This document shows positions 59,854 through 64,000 of a DNA stretch of 64,000 nucleotides, one piece after another. Location of the stretch: assembly GCF_963422335.1 (NCBI RefSeq), contig NZ_OY729424.1, positions 4,092,001 through 4,156,000 of the forward strand, read 5' to 3'. The notes under the pieces were generated by a model. That model worked only from the letters and a program-made list of their open reading frames with translations. It was not told the origin of the DNA and did not search any database. A program made the position numbers and the translations under genes. The DNA comes from an uncultured Roseateles sp. (GTDB lineage Bacteria; Pseudomonadota; Gammaproteobacteria; Burkholderiales; Burkholderiaceae_C). How positions within the stretch are numbered: the stretch's first letter is position 1; every line of letters begins with the position of its first letter.

Positions 59854-60581
59854 AACTCCTGCGTGACCCACTGGCCTGGGCCTTGGCCGCACTGGCCCTG
59901 CTGGTGCTGGGCATGCCTCAGCTGAAGCCGCTGTTCGCCGCGCTGTTCCCCGAGCTGGACCGGCCGCTGTACGAGCAGGACTCGTTCGCTGCCCTGCTCT
60001 GGGCGCATCTGGCCATCGTGGCGCTGTCCAGTGCCATGGCCACGCTTGTTGGCGTGGGCCTGGCGGTGGCCGTCACGCGGCCCGCGGGATGGCCCTTTCG
60101 CCGCCTGGTCGAACGCGTCGTGGCCGTGGGCCAGACCTTTCCACCGGTGGCCGTGCTGGCCCTGGCCGTGCCGTTGATGGGCTTTGGCGCGGCGCCGGCT
60201 TTGCTGGCGCTGGCGCTGTACGGCCTGCTGCCCATCGTCCAGGCCACCTTGGCCGGGCTTGACGCGCTGGCGCCCGAGGTCCGAGAGGCCGCTCTTGGCG
60301 CCGGCATGAGCCCGGGCCAGCTGCTGCGCCGCATCGAGCTGCCGCTGGCCCTGCCGGTGCTGTTGGCCGGCGTGCGCAGCTCGGTGGTGATCAATATCGG
60401 CACGGCGGCGATTGCCTCCACCGTCGGCGCCAAGACGCTGGGTTCGCCCATCATCATCGGGCTGAGCGGCTTCAACACCGCCTATGTGATACAGGGTGCG
60501 CTGCTGGTCGGCCTGCTAGCGATCACGGTGGATCTGGGCTTCGAGCGGCTGCTGCGTCGCACCACCACCTGGCGCGCTTGA
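59850..60581 (+). CDS. yehW: Osmoprotectant ABC permease (YehW type)
   Basis: A 243-residue permease with about six membrane helices and the EAA loop EAALGAGMSPGQLLRRIELPLALP. ATGA overlap with the ATPase gene. Ends back to back with the DedA-rhodanese gene (no gap), so the operon stops here. Confidence 0.9.
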   Translation: MKLLRDPLAWALAALALLVLGMPQLKPLFAALFPELDRPLYEQDSFAALLWAHLAIVALSSAMATLVGVGLAVAVTRPAGWPFRRLVERVVAVGQTFPPVAVLALAVPLMGFGAAPALLALALYGLLPIVQATLAGLDALAPEVREAALGAGMSPGQLLRRIELPLALPVLLAGVRSSVVINIGTAAIASTVGAKTLGSPIIIGLSGFNTAYVIQGALLVGLLAITVDLGFERLLRRTTTWRA

Positions 60582-61589
60582 TCAAGGCGTGCTGGCGGAC
60601 AGCTGCTGACCTTCGAGCTGCTGGCCGGCCTCGACCCAGGCATCCAGCCCGCCGGCGAGTGGCCGCACGCGCGTGAAGCCATGCTGGGCCAGAATGCTGG
60701 CGGCACGCGCGGCCGAGGCATCGTTGGGGCAGTTGCAGTACAGCACGATCTCGCGGTCGGTCGCCCAGTCGCCAGCGCGACCCTTGATGTGGTTCAGCTC
60801 GACATCGATCGCGCCCGGAATGCGGCGCGGGTCGATCTCGCGGCCGGCGGCCGAGCGCACGTCTATCACCAACGGGGCCAGGTCTTGCGCCAGCAGCTCC
60901 CGCAACTCGGGCACGGTGATGCGCGCCATTGCCACATCGCGCAAGAACATCCGCCGGCGCAGATAGCGCTGCGCGGCGAACACCAGCAGCAGCACGGCCA
61001 GTGCGAGCAGCGCCACCTTGCCCATGCCGGCCAGCACCTCCAGCACCTGCTGGATCTGGCCGCTGAAGGCCACACCCAGGCCGAGGAAAAGCAGGGTCCA
61101 GATAGCCGCAGCCAGGCTCTCATAGCCCAGGAAGGCGCGGTTGGACATGCCCAAAGCGCCGGCCATCGGCGGCGCCACGACCGAGATGCCCGGCAGGAAC
61201 TTGGCCGCCACCAGCGAGCCCCCGCCCCAGCGGGTGATGAAGGCTTCGCTCTGGCGCACGCAGGAGTCGGGCGACAGCGAGATGCGGCACAGCAGCTTCA
61301 GCACCCGGTAGCCATAGCTGCGGCCGGCGAGGAACCAGGCGCCATCGCCCAGGATGTTGGCGACGATAGAGGCAATGAAGGCGCCGGGCAGAGAGATCTG
61401 CCCGCCCACCGTCAGCGCGCCGACCACGACCAGGAACGGCGAGGCCGGCAATGGTGCGCCCAGGCGCGCAGCCAAGGTGACCGCCAGAACCAGGCCGACG
61501 CCATGTTCAATCAGCAATGCAATCAGGTGTTCCAAGGTGGGGCCGTCCAGGTGGTTCGGGCCAGCATAACCGAGCCCAAATAGACCCAT
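60582..61589 (-). CDS. Fusion of DedA-family membrane protein and rhodanese domain
   Basis: A 335-residue protein. Residues about 15-215 are a DedA/VTT membrane domain (LGDGAWFLAGRSYG, FLPGISVVAPPMAGALGMSNRAFL); residues from about 225 are a rhodanese domain (LVIDVRSAAGREIDPRRIPGAIDVEL, active-site Cys in IVLYCNCPNDASAA). DedA proteins flip membrane lipids; the rhodanese part suggests sulfur or redox sensing. The start is not certain; internal starts after residue 14 are possible. Divergent from the glycine riboswitch. Confidence 0.85.
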   Translation of the reverse strand: MGLFGLGYAGPNHLDGPTLEHLIALLIEHGVGLVLAVTLAARLGAPLPASPFLVVVGALTVGGQISLPGAFIASIVANILGDGAWFLAGRSYGYRVLKLLCRISLSPDSCVRQSEAFITRWGGGSLVAAKFLPGISVVAPPMAGALGMSNRAFLGYESLAAAIWTLLFLGLGVAFSGQIQQVLEVLAGMGKVALLALAVLLLVFAAQRYLRRRMFLRDVAMARITVPELRELLAQDLAPLVIDVRSAAGREIDPRRIPGAIDVELNHIKGRAGDWATDREIVLYCNCPNDASAARAASILAQHGFTRVRPLAGGLDAWVEAGQQLEGQQLSASTP

Positions 61590-61612
61590 GAGTTGAGGCT
61601 ACAATCCGGGCT

Positions 61613-61828
61613 CGTCAGGAGAGAGTTCCCTATTTGGGAGCCGCCGAAGGCGCAGAGGCAGGTGGCACAAGCACGGCTTCGAACGCTCAGGCAAAAGGAC
61701 TGATGAAGCGCCCTGATTTGGGCGTTCCTCACTGGAGAGAGATGGGTTTCGAGCCCATCCACCGAAGGGGCAAGCTGGTTCCACCATGGACCGGCCAATC
61801 TCTCAGGTAAAGCGGACAGCGAGGGCAT
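61613..61828 (+). ncRNA. Tandem glycine riboswitch
   Basis: Two aptamers in series: the first about 61616-61705 (AGGAGAGAG ... CCGAAGGCGCAGA ... GCTCAGGCAAAAGGACTGATG) and the second about 61725-61828 (CTGGAGAGAG ... CACCGAAGGGGCAAG ... CTCTCAGGTAAAGCGGACAG). The conserved GAGAG, CCGAAGG and CAGG(C/T)AAA-GGAC blocks are all present. It binds glycine and controls the gcv operon 50 bases downstream. Confidence 0.95.
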
Positions 61829-61867
61829 TCCCCCACCGATATTCGGTGGTTGAACAGTTTGCCCTCG
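61820..61867 (+). promoter_or_regulatory. Expression platform of the glycine riboswitch
   Basis: CGAGGGCA (61820-61827), the 3' side of aptamer 2 P1, is perfectly complementary to TGCCCTCG (61860-61867), next to the gcvT start region. Inside is CCACCGA-TAT-TCGGTGG (61833-61849). With glycine bound, P1 would keep CGAGG and free the gcvT ribosome site: an ON switch at translation. Confidence 0.65.
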
Positions 61868-61878
61868 GAATCTCTCAT

Positions 61879-62997
61879 ATGTCTGCTGCTGAACTCCTCA
61901 AGACCCCCTTGCACGCGCTGCACATCGAACTCGGCGCCAAGATGGTGCCCTTCGGTGGCTACGACATGCCGGTGCAATACCCGGCCGGCGTGATGGCCGA
62001 GCACAAGCACACCCGCGCCGCGGCCGGCCTGTTCGACGTGTCCCATATGGGCCAGGTGCGCCTGATCGGCGCCGGCGCCGCCGCCGCGCTCGAAACCATC
62101 GTCCCGGTCGATGTGATCGACCTCGGTGTGTTCAAGCAGCGCTATGCCCTGTTCACAAATCCGCAAGGCGGCATCCTCGACGATCTGATGATCTGCCGCC
62201 GTCCGGACGACCTGTTCGTCGTCGTCAACGCCGGCTGCAAGGTGCAGGACATCGCCCATATGCAGGCCACCATCGGCAGCCAATGCCAGGTGCTGCCGCT
62301 GCCCGAGCAGGCGCTGCTGGCCCTGCAAGGCCCGCAGGCGGTGACCGCGCTGTCGCGCCTCAACCCCGAGGTAGCCAAGCTGACCTTCATGACCGGCGGC
62401 TTCTTCGAGCTGGACGGCATCCCCATCTTCCTGACCCGCTCCGGCTATACCGGCGAAGATGGCTTCGAGATCTCGGTCGCCGGTGATCAGGCGGTGGCCC
62501 TGGCGCGCAAGCTCTTGGCCCAGCCTGAGGTGATGCCGATCGGCCTTGGCGCACGTGACTCGCTGCGCCTGGAAGCCGGCCTGTGCCTGTACGGCCATGA
62601 CATCAATACCGAGACCACACCGGTCGAGGCCTCGCTGACCTGGGCGATCCAGAAGGTGCGCCGCGCCGGTGGCGCCCGTGCCGGTGGCTATCCCGGCGCG
62701 GCGGTGATCGACGAACAACTGGCCCAGGGTGCGAAACGCAAGCGCGTCGGCCTGGTCAGCAGCGAACGCATGCCGGTGCGCGAGGGCGCCAAGCTGGTGG
62801 CCGAGGACGGCACCGAGTTGGGCGTGGTTACCAGCGGCACGCTGGCCCCCACCGTCAACAAGCCGGTGGCCCTGGGCTATCTGCCCGCCAGCCATGCAGC
62901 GCAGGGCACGGCCGTGTTCGCCATCGTGCGCGACAAGCGCGTGGCCATGACCGTCACCTCGACCCCGTTCACGCCCAACGGCTATTACCGCGGATAA
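61879..62997 (+). CDS. gcvT: Glycine cleavage system T protein (aminomethyltransferase)
   Basis: A 372-residue T protein (MSAAELLKTPLHALHIELGAKMVPFGGYDMPVQY, FDVSHMGQVRL, YTGEDGFEISV, GARDSLRLEAGLCLYGHD). It moves the methylene group from lipoyl-GcvH to tetrahydrofolate, releasing ammonia. The start at 61879 fits the family; the frame is open further upstream through the riboswitch but is not coding there. Confidence 0.96.
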   Translation: MSAAELLKTPLHALHIELGAKMVPFGGYDMPVQYPAGVMAEHKHTRAAAGLFDVSHMGQVRLIGAGAAAALETIVPVDVIDLGVFKQRYALFTNPQGGILDDLMICRRPDDLFVVVNAGCKVQDIAHMQATIGSQCQVLPLPEQALLALQGPQAVTALSRLNPEVAKLTFMTGGFFELDGIPIFLTRSGYTGEDGFEISVAGDQAVALARKLLAQPEVMPIGLGARDSLRLEAGLCLYGHDINTETTPVEASLTWAIQKVRRAGGARAGGYPGAAVIDEQLAQGAKRKRVGLVSSERMPVREGAKLVAEDGTELGVVTSGTLAPTVNKPVALGYLPASHAAQGTAVFAIVRDKRVAMTVTSTPFTPNGYYRG

Positions 62998-63042
62998 ATT
63001 CGGCGGCTGATTCACTTTTTCCCCAAGACAACGGAGCAACAC

Positions 63043-63417
63043 ATGAGCATCAAGTACACCGCCGACCACGAATGGGTCCAGATCGAAGCCGACGGCACCG
63101 CCACCGTGGGCATCACCGTCCACGCGCAGGACGCGCTGGGCGATGTGGTCTACGTCGATCTGCCCGAGGTCGGCAAGAGCTATGCCGAGAAGGAAGTGGC
63201 CGGCGTGGTCGAGTCGGTGAAGGCTGCCGCTGACGTGTACATGCCGGTCGATGGCGAGATCACCGCCGTCAACGAAGACCTGCGCAACGACCCTGCCCTG
63301 GCCAACACCGATCCGCTGAAGACCGGCTGGTTCTTCAGGGTCAAGCTGAGCAAGCCCGAGCAACTCGATGCACTGATGGACAGCACCGCCTACGACGAGC
63401 TGGTGAAGAACGCCTGA
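63043..63417 (+). CDS. gcvH: Glycine cleavage system H protein
   Basis: A 124-residue lipoyl carrier. The lipoylated Lys is in GVVESVKAAADVYMPVDGEI. It shuttles the aminomethyl group between P, T and L proteins. A GGAG ribosome site precedes the ATG; 45 bases after gcvT. Confidence 0.96.
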   Translation: MSIKYTADHEWVQIEADGTATVGITVHAQDALGDVVYVDLPEVGKSYAEKEVAGVVESVKAAADVYMPVDGEITAVNEDLRNDPALANTDPLKTGWFFRVKLSKPEQLDALMDSTAYDELVKNA

Positions 63418-63425
63418 TCCAGCAA

Positions 63426-63447
63426 GTGCCCGGTGTCCGCTGGGCAC
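63426..63447 (+). other. Weak hairpin between gcvH and gcvP
   Basis: GTGCCC (63426-63431) pairs with GGGCAC (63442-63447); TTTT follows 8 bases later. It may reduce read-through into gcvP or only stabilise mRNA. Confidence 0.35.
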
Positions 63448-63517
63448 CGAGTGTTTTGTCCGCATTGTTTTACGGCGTGCCTCGCCACGAACGAGGCCTG
63501 CGCCCCCAAGGATTGCC

Positions 63518-64000
<483 letters not shown>

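Overview
The window is high-GC DNA from a betaproteobacterium of the order Burkholderiales, most like the Roseateles/Pelomonas/Paucibacter group. This is an inference from gene content: several Bug-type (TctC) binding proteins, a PEP-CTERM protein, a PilZ protein beside holB/tmk/mltG, a tandem glycine riboswitch before gcvTHP, and tight ATGA/GTGA gene overlaps.

Chromosomal backbone, 1-31.2 kb: the 3' end of isocitrate lyase with its terminator; a ParD-like/nucleotidyltransferase pair; an iron alcohol dehydrogenase, an esterase, a hotdog-GNAT fusion and a zinc alcohol dehydrogenase; a housekeeping run (ygfZ, mltG, tmk, holB with an apparent one-base frameshift, PilZ, tatD, ankyrin protein); a SorC regulator and a 5'-nucleotidase lipoprotein; a LysR/Bug operon; a PEP-CTERM SGNH hydrolase coupled to an alpha/beta hydrolase lipoprotein; a fused MFS/spermidine synthase; a catabolic cluster of two CoA ligases, two Bug proteins and a hydroxyacid dehydrogenase opposite an IclR regulator; and a chemoreceptor.

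Prophage region, 31.18-47.40 kb: two filamentous phage (inovirus) genomes sit side by side at a dif-like Xer site. Phage 1 (about 6.2 kb) has its structural genes on the plus strand. Phage 2 (about 10 kb) is in the opposite orientation and carries a ParB/KorB-like gene, a Zot gene moved onto the ParB strand, a long perfect-armed hairpin, many copies of the palindrome TTCGCATGCGAA, and a cargo block built of partial duplications of the zot/gene VI junction. In both phages the attachment site lies inside the 3' end of the repressor gene. In the circular phage the repressor is followed directly by a second helix-turn-helix gene; integration splits this pair to opposite ends of the prophage and changes the repressor C-terminus. 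A 19-24 residue membrane mini-protein, overlapping the adsorption gene by exactly 22 nt, is conserved in both phages.

Right flank, 47.4-64 kb: a HExxH protein, a BON lipoprotein, an arsenic resistance locus made of two convergent operons (arsR-arsC-arsH-arsO-MFS and acr3-arsA) whose two ArsR-type operators both overlap a start codon, a universal stress protein, a yehZYXW-type osmoprotectant ABC transporter, a DedA-rhodanese fusion, and the riboswitch-controlled glycine cleavage operon gcvT-gcvH-gcvP (gcvP cut by the window end).
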